Positions 42,853-51,522 of a stretch of DNA of 64,000 nt are shown one piece after another. Position 1 is the stretch's first letter, and each line of letters opens with the position of its first letter. The translations under genes were made by a program, and so were the position numbers. Source of the stretch: Lentisphaerae bacterium GWF2_49_21 (GTDB taxonomy: Bacteria > Verrucomicrobiota > Lentisphaeria > Victivallales > GWF2-50-93); NCBI GenBank assembly GCA_001804805.1, contig MHBH01000073.1:30539-94538 (forward strand), in the 5' to 3' direction. The notes under the pieces were generated by a model that was given only the letters and a program-made list of their open reading frames with translations, had not been told where the DNA came from and searched no databases.

Positions 42853-44016
42853 ATGGTTAATTGTAATATATGTGGAAGAAATTTAGAAGAGATTATTAAT
42901 CTTCCAAAATTACCGTTTACAGGTGAATTTAGAAGTCCAGATGTTCCAATTAATGAAGCATATTGTGATCAATCATTTCTTTATTGTGAATCATGTGGGC
43001 ACGGACAACTAAAAAAGTTAATAAATCCAAGTGAATTGTATAAGGATAATTATACATTTCGCACAGCTGCTAGCAAGACTTCATGTTTGGGTTATGACTT
43101 TTTCATTAATTTTCTTATGGACATATTTCCAGATATGCCTTTTAAACGAATTGTAGAGTTCGGTTGCAATGATTGTTATGCATTAAATAAATTGAAAGGA
43201 CACGGACGGCAACTCCTGGGATCTGATTTGATTTATGAGGGAAAAGAGTATAAATCCGAAGATTCTGAAATAATGATTACAGGAGAAAGTATAGAGAATA
43301 CTGATTTTAAAAGGTATTTTAGCAAACCGCCAGATCTTGTGTTTTCTTGCCATACTATGGAGCATATTCATTTACCAAAGTTACTGATTGAAAAGTTGTT
43401 TGAGATGACTTCTGATAAAACCGTTTTTGCATTTGAGTTTCCATGTTTGGATATCTTGGTTAAAAATATTCGTTTTGATCAGATATTCCATCAGCATGTG
43501 AATTATTACAGCGAATCTTCAATTTCAAAGCTTATTGACGAATTAGGTGCTGAAATCATAGCCAGACGTTTTAATTGGGCACATTGGGGTTCAATGATGG
43601 TAGTAATTAAAAAGAAGATTAATAAGAATATTGATAAAAAAGAGTATAATTATGTCAAGTTGAATCTAAATGATATTTCAGAAAGATATGAGTTGTTTAA
43701 GAGTCAAATGATAATATGCGGTAATTTTATGAATGAATGTGAGCATCTCTATGGATTTGGAGCAGCACAGATGCTTCCGATATTGAAATATCATTTGGGA
43801 GAACCTTTTTCATTAGTGAAGCAAATTATCGATGATGATCATAATAAAATTGGTCTTAAATATAAAAACATAGATTTAGATATAGTTAATCCGGATAAAA
43901 TAGAATATAATTCATCGGATATTTTACTAACAGCATTGGATAATAGGAGACAAATTATAAGTCGCCTTGCGTCACTGAATCCTAGAAGAATTATTAATCC
44001 TATAAGTATCACCTGA
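42853..44016 (+). CDS. TylC-type sugar C-methyltransferase
   Basis: The 387-residue protein has the architecture of NDP-4-keto-6-deoxyhexose C-methyltransferases. An N-terminal zinc-binding part comes first (CNICGR near residue 4, YCESCGHGQL near 50). A SAM-binding core follows (IVEFGCNDCYALNKL; SCHTMEHI). The segment FDQIFHQHVNYYSESSI matches the family's active-site block, and GFGAAQMLPIL starts the C-terminal domain. It probably adds a methyl branch to a keto-sugar. Confidence 0.85.
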   Translation: MVNCNICGRNLEEIINLPKLPFTGEFRSPDVPINEAYCDQSFLYCESCGHGQLKKLINPSELYKDNYTFRTAASKTSCLGYDFFINFLMDIFPDMPFKRIVEFGCNDCYALNKLKGHGRQLLGSDLIYEGKEYKSEDSEIMITGESIENTDFKRYFSKPPDLVFSCHTMEHIHLPKLLIEKLFEMTSDKTVFAFEFPCLDILVKNIRFDQIFHQHVNYYSESSISKLIDELGAEIIARRFNWAHWGSMMVVIKKKINKNIDKKEYNYVKLNLNDISERYELFKSQMIICGNFMNECEHLYGFGAAQMLPILKYHLGEPFSLVKQIIDDDHNKIGLKYKNIDLDIVNPDKIEYNSSDILLTALDNRRQIISRLASLNPRRIINPISIT

Positions 44017-44031
44017 TCAAAGGAGAATGAT

Positions 44032-44799
44032 ATGGATTTAAGAATAAAAGGTAAACTTGCTTTAGTTACCGGAGCTTCTAGAGGTATTGGACAAGCTGTT
44101 TGTGGTGCATTGGCTGACGAGGGTGTTCGTGTTGCATTGATTTCCAGAAGCAAAGACCAACTAAAATCTTTTCTAGTAGATAAAGGAGGAGATCATATTC
44201 CATTAGAATATGATTTATCAGAAGAAGGAGCCCCTTCTCGTATGATAGATGAACTGGTTGCCATTGCAGGATATCCTGATATTGTTGTGAACAATGTAGG
44301 AGGTAATTTAAATATTACAGACCCATTTTGTAATATAGAGGATTGGAGACGTTCTTACAGATATAATTTAGAAATAGCAATAGAGATAAACCGTTTAGTA
44401 TTGCCACATATGCAGAGAAATAAATGGGGAAGAATTGTTCATATGTCCTCTATTGCCGCTTTAGAGAACCAAGGGTCACCGACTTATTGCGCCATGAAAG
44501 CTGCGTTAAACGCATATGTCCGATGTGTTGGAAGATATGTATCGTCATCGGGTGTAAGTATGTCATCTGTTATGCCCGGAGCAATATATATAGAAGGCGG
44601 ATATTGGGACACTGCAAGCAATGAACGCCCTGAACATGTAAAAAAATACCTTGAAGAAAGAATGGCTATAAAACGATTTGGAACTCTTGATGAAATATCA
44701 CGAATAACTGTTTTTCTTTGCTCTGAATATGCAAGTTTTATTGCTGGATCGGCATTTTTGGTTGATGGAGGTCAAGGGCGTTGTTTTTCAGATAACTAA
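44032..44799 (+). CDS. Short-chain dehydrogenase/reductase (classical SDR)
   Basis: The 255-residue protein has the cofactor motif TGASRGIGQAV, the NNVGG block and VHMSSIAALENQGSPTYCAMK with the Ser-Tyr-Lys triad. The C-terminal GSAFLVDGGQG is the usual end. AAAGGAG precedes the ATG. Next to a C-methyltransferase it could reduce the keto group left after methylation (inference). Confidence 0.9.
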   Translation: MDLRIKGKLALVTGASRGIGQAVCGALADEGVRVALISRSKDQLKSFLVDKGGDHIPLEYDLSEEGAPSRMIDELVAIAGYPDIVVNNVGGNLNITDPFCNIEDWRRSYRYNLEIAIEINRLVLPHMQRNKWGRIVHMSSIAALENQGSPTYCAMKAALNAYVRCVGRYVSSSGVSMSSVMPGAIYIEGGYWDTASNERPEHVKKYLEERMAIKRFGTLDEISRITVFLCSEYASFIAGSAFLVDGGQGRCFSDN

Positions 44800-44817
44800 A
44801 TAATATAGGAAATTATA

Positions 44818-45480
44818 ATGAATGCAAAAGAATCACAAAATCAGGTACAGTTTGATAATTATAAAATAAATCCAACATTATTGGGCCCATATACTACACA
44901 TATATATAACAATGATCCAAAACATTTAGTGTTTTTATTATCTAGATACAAATTTGTAGCAAAAATGCTTGAAGGGAAGAATAAAGTCTTAGATATTGGG
45001 GTTGGAGATGGTTTTGGTTTACCAATAGTAAGTCAAACTGTTAACCATATTCTTGCTATTGATTGGGAACCTTTATTAATTGATAATAATCGAAAGAGAC
45101 TTTCACATGTAAATTGTGAATTTAAGTATGTTGATATAACAGAAAATATTCCTTGTGATAATTATGATGCTGCATATTCTCTTGATGTGATTGAACATAT
45201 TCCCTTACTTAAAAATGATTTGTATTTTAAAAATATTGCGTCTTGTTTATCATCTAATGGTGTATTTGTAGTTGGCACTCCTAATATTGCTGCATTCCAA
45301 TATGCATCTGAAGAAAGTAAAGCCGGGCATGTAAATCTTAAATCTCATAAATCTTTGCGTTCTGATCTTGAAAAATATTATTATAATGTCTTCATGTTCT
45401 CTATGAATGATGAAATTGTTCATACGGGATTTGCTCCAATGTCACATTATATATTCGGTATGGGCGTAGGTAAAAGATAA
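44818..45480 (+). CDS. SAM-dependent methyltransferase
   Basis: A 220-residue methyltransferase with motif I VLDIGVGDGFGLPIV, then AIDWEPLLID and AAYSLDVIEHIPLLKNDLYF. VVGTPNIAAFQY follows, as in the Methyltransf_11/23 group. It is AT-rich and lies 18 bases after the SDR gene, so it is probably in the same operon. The acceptor is unknown. Confidence 0.85.
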   Translation: MNAKESQNQVQFDNYKINPTLLGPYTTHIYNNDPKHLVFLLSRYKFVAKMLEGKNKVLDIGVGDGFGLPIVSQTVNHILAIDWEPLLIDNNRKRLSHVNCEFKYVDITENIPCDNYDAAYSLDVIEHIPLLKNDLYFKNIASCLSSNGVFVVGTPNIAAFQYASEESKAGHVNLKSHKSLRSDLEKYYYNVFMFSMNDEIVHTGFAPMSHYIFGMGVGKR

Positions 45481-45496
45481 ATTTAACATAAAGAAT

Positions 45497-46285
45497 ATGA
45501 TATATATGAAAAATGAATTAAGAAAAAAGATAGTAGACATGATAGTAAAGGCCGGAGAAGGCCACATCCCAAGTTCTTTTTCAATTGTCGATATTATATC
45601 TGTTCTATTTGAAGGTCATTTGAAATTTGATCCAAAGAGGCCTGATTGGGAAGGAAGAGATTATTTTGTTCTAAGCAAGGGACATGGTTGTGCTGCTTTG
45701 AATGTAGTGTTGAATAAACATGGATTTATAACAAAAAATGATATAGACACCTGCGGTAAAATTGATGCTATATTAGGTGGTCATCCTGACCGGACAAAAG
45801 TAGCAGGCGTTGAAGCTTCCACTGGTTCTCTTGGACATGGCCTTCCATATTCCGTTGGTATTGCGCTTGGTCAGAAAATATTAAATAATTCAAACAAGGT
45901 ATATGTGCTTGTAGGCGACGGAGAGTGTCATGAGGGATCAGTGTGGGAATCGGCCTTGGTTGCACAAAATATGAAACTTGACAACCTTTGTTGCATTGTG
46001 GACTATAACGGATCTGCCGCTCAAATACTTCCTCATCCGGATATTGTTGGGCAATGGCGCGCTTTTGGCTGGACTACCATCCTGATAGATGGACATAATT
46101 CAGAAGAGCTCAATAAGGCGTTTAATGATTTCAAGGATAATCAGACCGGAAAGCCTTTTGTAATAATCGCAAACACTGTGAAAGGTAAAGGAGTAAGCTT
46201 CTTGGAAACACATGGGCCTTGGCATCACAAAATTCCCAATGATAAGGAATATAAAGCCATAATGGAGGAACTTGAACATGTATGA
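45497..46285 (+). CDS. Transketolase N-terminal subunit
   Basis: The 262-residue protein carries the ThDP pyrophosphate-binding half of a split transketolase. It has GHIPSSFSIVDIISVLF, FVLSKGHGCAALNVVL, TGSLGHGLPYSVGIALG, and the ThDP motif GDGECHEGSVWESA...DYNG. Split transketolases are often recruited to specialised pathways. An ATG at 45506 is an alternative start. The C-terminal subunit overlaps downstream. Confidence 0.9.
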   Translation: MIYMKNELRKKIVDMIVKAGEGHIPSSFSIVDIISVLFEGHLKFDPKRPDWEGRDYFVLSKGHGCAALNVVLNKHGFITKNDIDTCGKIDAILGGHPDRTKVAGVEASTGSLGHGLPYSVGIALGQKILNNSNKVYVLVGDGECHEGSVWESALVAQNMKLDNLCCIVDYNGSAAQILPHPDIVGQWRAFGWTTILIDGHNSEELNKAFNDFKDNQTGKPFVIIANTVKGKGVSFLETHGPWHHKIPNDKEYKAIMEELEHV

Positions 46286-47210
46286 AGGAGATAAACCATT
46301 ACGGTCAGTATTTGCTGACACAATGCTTGAAATAGGGTTAATTGACCCAAAACTCACCGTTCTGGTCGGTGACATAAGCCATTACGCACTTCAACCTTTT
46401 GCTACCGCATGCCCAGGAAGATATTATAATGTTGGGATATGCGAACAGACCATTGTTAGTATGGCTGCAGGTCTTTCTCATGTTGGTTTTAAACCGGTTG
46501 TTCATACTATTGCACCATTTATAATTGAGAGAGCTTTCGAACAGATTAAACTTGATTTTTGCTATCAGGAACTTGGAGGCAATCTCGTTTCTGTTGGAAG
46601 CGCTTTTGATTATACGGCGTTGGGATGTAGCCATTATTGCTATGACGATATTTCACTTATAAAATCCCTTCCACGTTCGCAGGTTATATATCCTGCCATG
46701 CCCAACGAGTTCAATATTCTTTTTAAGCAGACATATGCCAATAATTATCTGACATACTTTAGGCTTCCAGGGACAAGACACGAACTAGAAATAAAAGACT
46801 CAGATATTACTTTTGGTAAATCAGTTCTTATTAGGGAAGGAAGCGATTGCACTGTTGTTGTAGCCGGTCCACAGTTAAAGAATGCGATAGCTGCCGTACC
46901 AACTCTTTTAGCATTAAACATTAATCCCGAGATCATTTATATACACACGATTAAGCCATTTGATATAGAAAGTGTCAGGTATAGTATAAATAAGACAGGG
47001 AAGTATCTGGTTGTTGAGGAACATTCGTTGTACGGAGGGCTAGGAGATGAGACGCTCAGAGCTTGCAACGGATTGGAACGATGTAATGGAGCATTTATAA
47101 ATATTCCTGATAAATTTATGCATGCTTATGGGACATACAATGAGCACTGCGAATATTACGGTTTTACACCAGAAAACATTGTCCATGAAATAAAAATGCT
47201 TGTTAAGTAA
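46278..47210 (+). CDS. Transketolase C-terminal subunit
   Basis: The 310-residue protein is the pyrimidine-binding half. It has LVGDISHYALQPF, YYNVGICEQTIVSMAAGLSHVGFKP with the catalytic Glu, and a C-terminal domain (VEEHSLYGGLGDE). GGAGG nine bases upstream supports 46278 rather than the TTG at 46272. It overlaps the N-subunit gene by eight bases. The pair would transfer a two-carbon ketol unit, and is the second ThDP enzyme of the locus. Confidence 0.9.
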   Translation: MYEGDKPLRSVFADTMLEIGLIDPKLTVLVGDISHYALQPFATACPGRYYNVGICEQTIVSMAAGLSHVGFKPVVHTIAPFIIERAFEQIKLDFCYQELGGNLVSVGSAFDYTALGCSHYCYDDISLIKSLPRSQVIYPAMPNEFNILFKQTYANNYLTYFRLPGTRHELEIKDSDITFGKSVLIREGSDCTVVVAGPQLKNAIAAVPTLLALNINPEIIYIHTIKPFDIESVRYSINKTGKYLVVEEHSLYGGLGDETLRACNGLERCNGAFINIPDKFMHAYGTYNEHCEYYGFTPENIVHEIKMLVK

Positions 47211-47429
47211 TAAGTTACAATAAAAGATGCTGAAAATGTTATAATCCTTTTAAGAAGACGAGAACTTGTAGAGCTTATTTATATTTGAATTTTTACTCGA
47301 TCCTTATGTAAAGCCATGGCATTCACACTCCCAGATATGATTAATCTGTTCAATTACAGAAAATCTTATTGTGTACAGTCGATAATTAATGAAAATCCTA
47401 TTTATAGATAGTGAATAATTTCGTATAAC

Positions 47430-47891
47430 ATGATAAATAAAACAGATATTAGGGGAAACAATTTAAAGTATATACCTAACTTACAATCGGCTCATTCAAT
47501 ACTTTTATTCAAAGATCTATATATCCTACAATTGAGAGATGTAAAAGCTAATATTGCAGCACCTGGACAGTGGTCCCTTTTTGGAGGTCGTGTTTCTGAA
47601 GGAGAAACTCCATTAAAATGCATAAAACGTGAAATATATGAAGAGCTAATCATATGTCCATATAAGTTTAATTATTTATGGTATTCTGACTACATGGCTG
47701 ATTTTGAAAATAAAATGATAAGATCATGGTTTTTTACTGGAGATGTTACAGAAATATGGAAGAATCACAAACTGATGGAAGGACAGGATGCAGGAATGTT
47801 TAAATATGAGGAGATAAAAATATTGAATATTCCTTTAATTATGAAAGAGACAATTGGAAAGTATGAAAGTCATAAATTCGAATATACTTAA
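47430..47891 (+). CDS. NUDIX hydrolase with a slightly altered Nudix box
   Basis: The 153-residue protein has GGRVSEGETPLKCIKREIYEEL, i.e. Gx5Ex7REUxEE (box spread over about residues 51-75). The glycine that normally follows xEEx is Ile here. The metal-binding REIYEE core is intact, so hydrolysis of a nucleoside-diphosphate sugar or similar compound is still plausible. It stands apart, with about 220-240 bp of AT-rich DNA on either side. Confidence 0.85.
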   Translation: MINKTDIRGNNLKYIPNLQSAHSILLFKDLYILQLRDVKANIAAPGQWSLFGGRVSEGETPLKCIKREIYEELIICPYKFNYLWYSDYMADFENKMIRSWFFTGDVTEIWKNHKLMEGQDAGMFKYEEIKILNIPLIMKETIGKYESHKFEYT

Positions 47892-48128
47892 TTTAATAAT
47901 ATTCATAATATAGAAAAATAAATATTTCAACACACGAAATGATATGATTTTGTAAAATACACGTACAATGGACTATGCAAGAAAATAATAATTAATGAAA
48001 ATATAATCGCATAGGATGTGGTTAATAATCAGAATAAAGATGTTTATAAGTATATAAATAAAAGAGTTCTTAGCTTCAAAGAGTAATTCATTACTTAGTT
48101 AAAAGTAAATATATAATAATTTGAGAAA

Positions 48129-50210
48129 ATGATAACTGATAAAATACTAATAATCAAACCAATTTATGAAGCCTGGCCTGTTGGCTATGCATATGTCCTC
48201 GCTTGTCTTGAGTATAATGGTATACCTTTTGATTTTATAGATTCGAACCGTACTTATGATTGGGAAAGAGAAGTTGTTTATAAAATGAAGAAACGTAAAT
48301 ATTTTATGGTTGCTATGGGAGGTTTGATTGGTTTTTATAAAGTTTTCAAGACAGTAGCTAATTTGACGCACAAATATAATACAGGAACTCCATTTATCCT
48401 TGGTGGCAATATAGTTAAAGATTCAAATGACAGACTATTATTTGAAGAAATCGGCATAGATTACGGATTACTTGGTGAGGCTGAAACTTCTTTACCTTAT
48501 TTTATCAAAACATATAAAAGTGATAATAAGGATTTCAGTGAAGTGTCCGGTCTCGTTTATCGCAATAATACAGGAAAAGTAGTCAGAAATACAGCAAAGC
48601 GGCTAGATTTACAAAGTATGAATGTTTTACCTGCCTGGCACTATTTTGACACTGAATACTATATTAAAAGTTCTTCATCGCCATTTATTGGAAATAATCT
48701 GAGATTTATGCCTATACTTTCAGGGAGAGGATGTGTTGGACAATGTGGCTTCTGTTCTCCATCAATAGGAGGTTTTAGAAAAAGAAAGATAGAAGATGTA
48801 ATATCCGAGCTGGAAAAGTTAATGGCTGATTATGAATTTGATTGTTTCTTATTCTATAATGAGATGTTTTATCCAACCTCTTCTGAAATCAAGGAATTTT
48901 GCATACGATATAAATCTATAAAAAATAAAAAACCATGGATTACACAAGTTCGCATTGATGCGAATATTGATATTGATACCTTCAAGGAGATGAAAGAAGC
49001 CGGATGCATTATTGTATCAGCTGGAATTGAGAGCGGTTCCGATAGAATACTTGAACGCATGAAGAAAAAAACAACTTCCGAGCAGATAAGAAAATTCTTC
49101 AGGAACGCACGTATTGCAAAGATACCGGCGAACGGAACGTTCATTGTTGGGTATGAGGACGAAACAGAAGAAGATCTGAAGAAAACTATAGATCTTGTAA
49201 TTGATGAAGAAATTAATACGGGCGCAAGCCTTCTATATGTGTATCCAGGTACAGCCTTATATAAAACTGCACATAAAAATGGTGCAATCAAAGACGAGAT
49301 GGAATTTTTGGAAAAAGCGATGAGTAATATGACGGCACTATTCAGTCCAGGAGGAAAGGAAGACTATTTTAATATAAGTGCTATGCCTGACAAGGATTTC
49401 TTTAAAATAGTCACGAGGGAGGTCAGGAGATATTATACGTTTATTTTTAATCGGTATCCAGTAGACGAATTGTCATCTCAGATAGAGATAATAAATACAA
49501 GCGCCATTATTTACATGAAAGGTAAATGTCATGAATGTCGTATGGGTGTCAGTTATAACTATAAAATTGTCGACGGCCGCCAATATTTAGGCTTTCTTGG
49601 AGATGGAATAAATGATAGGCTTATATGTCCTAAATGTTTTACTCCATTATCTTTCAATATATATAAATGTAATAATGATTGGGAATTACCTAAATATTTA
49701 AGTTTGTTAACCGAACAAGTTAAAGAAAAAAAGAGGATTGTAATTGCTGGAATAAATCAGGACTTGAATTTTATATTACGAATTAATTTATTAAATAATG
49801 ATAATTTAATTGGAATAATGCGCACAGACAATAATTACAATGCTGCATTTTATAATAATTATCCTGTTTTAAGTGCTGAAGAGGCAATTGTTTTGAAACC
49901 TGATCTTATTTTATGGTTAGATATTATTTCTGAACCACAAGATATTATTAACAAATATAATAGATATAATATATCTCCGCCAGCGATTATCTGTCTTAGC
50001 GGAGAACAGCTAAACAAATGCATAAAAGACGTTCGCAATAAAATAATACAAAGAGGAGGCCCCGTTCTCCTTATGCCGATACTTAGGCAATACTTAGAGA
50101 GAAAATATTTATTCTTTGCGAATGCGTGTAAAAAGAACAATATTGAGATCCCTAGGTTTATTACAGGATATGCAAAATATATTAAACATAAGATATTATC
50201 AATAAAATAA
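48129..50210 (+). CDS. B12-binding radical SAM protein with zinc-ribbon and Rossmann C-terminal extension
   Basis: The 693-residue protein is unusually long. Residues 1-about 130 form a cobalamin-binding-like domain (FILGGNIVKDS). The radical SAM core has SGRGCVGQCGFCSPS (about 196-210). From about 460 a zinc-ribbon-like pair (CHECRM and CPKC) appears, followed from about 535 by a Rossmann-like domain (IVIAGINQDLNFILR ... GPVLLMPILRQYLERKY). The last part may bind a nucleotide sugar or recruit the substrate. It is AT-rich. The reaction is unknown. Confidence 0.82.
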   Translation: MITDKILIIKPIYEAWPVGYAYVLACLEYNGIPFDFIDSNRTYDWEREVVYKMKKRKYFMVAMGGLIGFYKVFKTVANLTHKYNTGTPFILGGNIVKDSNDRLLFEEIGIDYGLLGEAETSLPYFIKTYKSDNKDFSEVSGLVYRNNTGKVVRNTAKRLDLQSMNVLPAWHYFDTEYYIKSSSSPFIGNNLRFMPILSGRGCVGQCGFCSPSIGGFRKRKIEDVISELEKLMADYEFDCFLFYNEMFYPTSSEIKEFCIRYKSIKNKKPWITQVRIDANIDIDTFKEMKEAGCIIVSAGIESGSDRILERMKKKTTSEQIRKFFRNARIAKIPANGTFIVGYEDETEEDLKKTIDLVIDEEINTGASLLYVYPGTALYKTAHKNGAIKDEMEFLEKAMSNMTALFSPGGKEDYFNISAMPDKDFFKIVTREVRRYYTFIFNRYPVDELSSQIEIINTSAIIYMKGKCHECRMGVSYNYKIVDGRQYLGFLGDGINDRLICPKCFTPLSFNIYKCNNDWELPKYLSLLTEQVKEKKRIVIAGINQDLNFILRINLLNNDNLIGIMRTDNNYNAAFYNNYPVLSAEEAIVLKPDLILWLDIISEPQDIINKYNRYNISPPAIICLSGEQLNKCIKDVRNKIIQRGGPVLLMPILRQYLERKYLFFANACKKNNIEIPRFITGYAKYIKHKILSIK

Positions 50211-50279
50211 TAATCACTGATTAAGTATTAATATAATCTTCCTCTGATAATTAAACAAAAGATTCATGCAACCTATTAA

Positions 50280-51518
50280 ATGCTAAAAAAGCGATTTAAG
50301 ATCTTACTTGATAAATTACCATTTGGACTTGGTAGAAAATATCTCATACCGTTCATGATATTTATTATTGATTTCCGACATAATTATAAATGGTATTTTA
50401 TTTATAGACTTCCGTGGTATTTAAGAATGAAATTCTATACGAACATGATCAATTTAGTTTTTATGCCTAGTAATCGTAAAAAACGTCTGCTAGGTATTTA
50501 TGATTTCAAAACATGCCCATGGTCGGTTGGGGATCCATTAATGTTTGTCGAAGAATTAAACTGTCTACTAGAAGAGCTCTCTATTGAAGGTATAGATATT
50601 TGTGTTATATATGACAACGACAATCCGGCAGGGATAAGACACAATGACAATCTTAGCTCGGAGAATGCGCGTGATTATGTTTTAGATTGGTTACCATTGT
50701 TTTCTACATGCCAAAATCTTGATTCATTGTTTCATTTTAAGTCGAGATTGGAGTTCAACTACTTTCTCAGAGGAAATATGGATCGTTATATGATCTTCCC
50801 AAGCATAACAAATCATTTAGGGGAAACATATAATTATACATGGCATGCTGAAATAAGGCCAATGGTTGAATTTTACAAAAAGCATAAAAGAATACCACAT
50901 CTAAGAATTGGTCCATTAAAGTCTTCATGGGCTTATCAATTCTTTCTTAAACACATCAATCCTAACAATATTCCTGTAGTTCTATCATTAAAGCTTACAG
51001 ACCATGATCACCAGAGAAACGCTGACCCAAGTGTTTGGCTACCTTTTATTGCTAGAATTGTAAAGGATCATAAAGAGCTATCATTCGTTTTTGTCGGGCT
51101 TAAGGGGGAGGAATTGCCTGGTATTCGCAAATTGTCAAATGTTATAATTGCAAAGGATTATGGTACTAGTATTATTGAAGACCTGGCTTTAATTCAAAAA
51201 TCATTTATATATATTGCTACAGTGTCTGGTCCAAATACAATAGCTCTTTTTAGCGATACGCCATATATTATATTTCAAATGCCAGTTGAACAAAAAAATT
51301 ATCCAATAAAGAGAGGAGAAAACTATTGTTTTGCAACTCAATATCAAAAGTTATTTGATACAACATATCCAATGAGTGCAGAGTTTATCTATGATGAATT
51401 TCAAAAGGTGTATGAAAAGCTGGACATCAAGCAATGGCTGGCTACTGCAAAGTCAAAATCAACTTTTGTCTCCCAGCATCCAAGCACGCATGTATTAAAT
51501 ACAGAAAAGGCAGAATAA
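50280..51518 (+). CDS. Hypothetical protein, possibly a GT-B glycosyltransferase
   Basis: The 412-residue protein has a basic, hydrophobic N-terminus and no clear signal peptide. The C-terminal half has IPVVLSLKLTDHDHQRNADPSVWLP, LSFVFVGLKGEELPGI and FIYIATVSGPNTIALFSDTPYIIFQMP. The alternation of beta-strand and SGPNTIA-type loops resembles the donor half of GT9/GT-B enzymes, in which a G-P-N/T loop binds the nucleotide. Not a firm assignment. It lies between radical SAM genes. Confidence 0.6.
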   Translation: MLKKRFKILLDKLPFGLGRKYLIPFMIFIIDFRHNYKWYFIYRLPWYLRMKFYTNMINLVFMPSNRKKRLLGIYDFKTCPWSVGDPLMFVEELNCLLEELSIEGIDICVIYDNDNPAGIRHNDNLSSENARDYVLDWLPLFSTCQNLDSLFHFKSRLEFNYFLRGNMDRYMIFPSITNHLGETYNYTWHAEIRPMVEFYKKHKRIPHLRIGPLKSSWAYQFFLKHINPNNIPVVLSLKLTDHDHQRNADPSVWLPFIARIVKDHKELSFVFVGLKGEELPGIRKLSNVIIAKDYGTSIIEDLALIQKSFIYIATVSGPNTIALFSDTPYIIFQMPVEQKNYPIKRGENYCFATQYQKLFDTTYPMSAEFIYDEFQKVYEKLDIKQWLATAKSKSTFVSQHPSTHVLNTEKAE

Positions 51519-51522
51519 CATC

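Noticed and set aside
47211..47429. A possible 31-codon gene at about 47316 in the gap before the NUDIX gene
   Set aside because: No ribosome binding site, no similarity and AT-rich context; nothing else is seen in this gap.
47892..48128. AT-rich gap with a segment (ATAATTAATGAAAAT) also present before the NUDIX gene
   Set aside because: A 15-base match in very AT-rich DNA is weak, and no further structure supports a repeat or a promoter.
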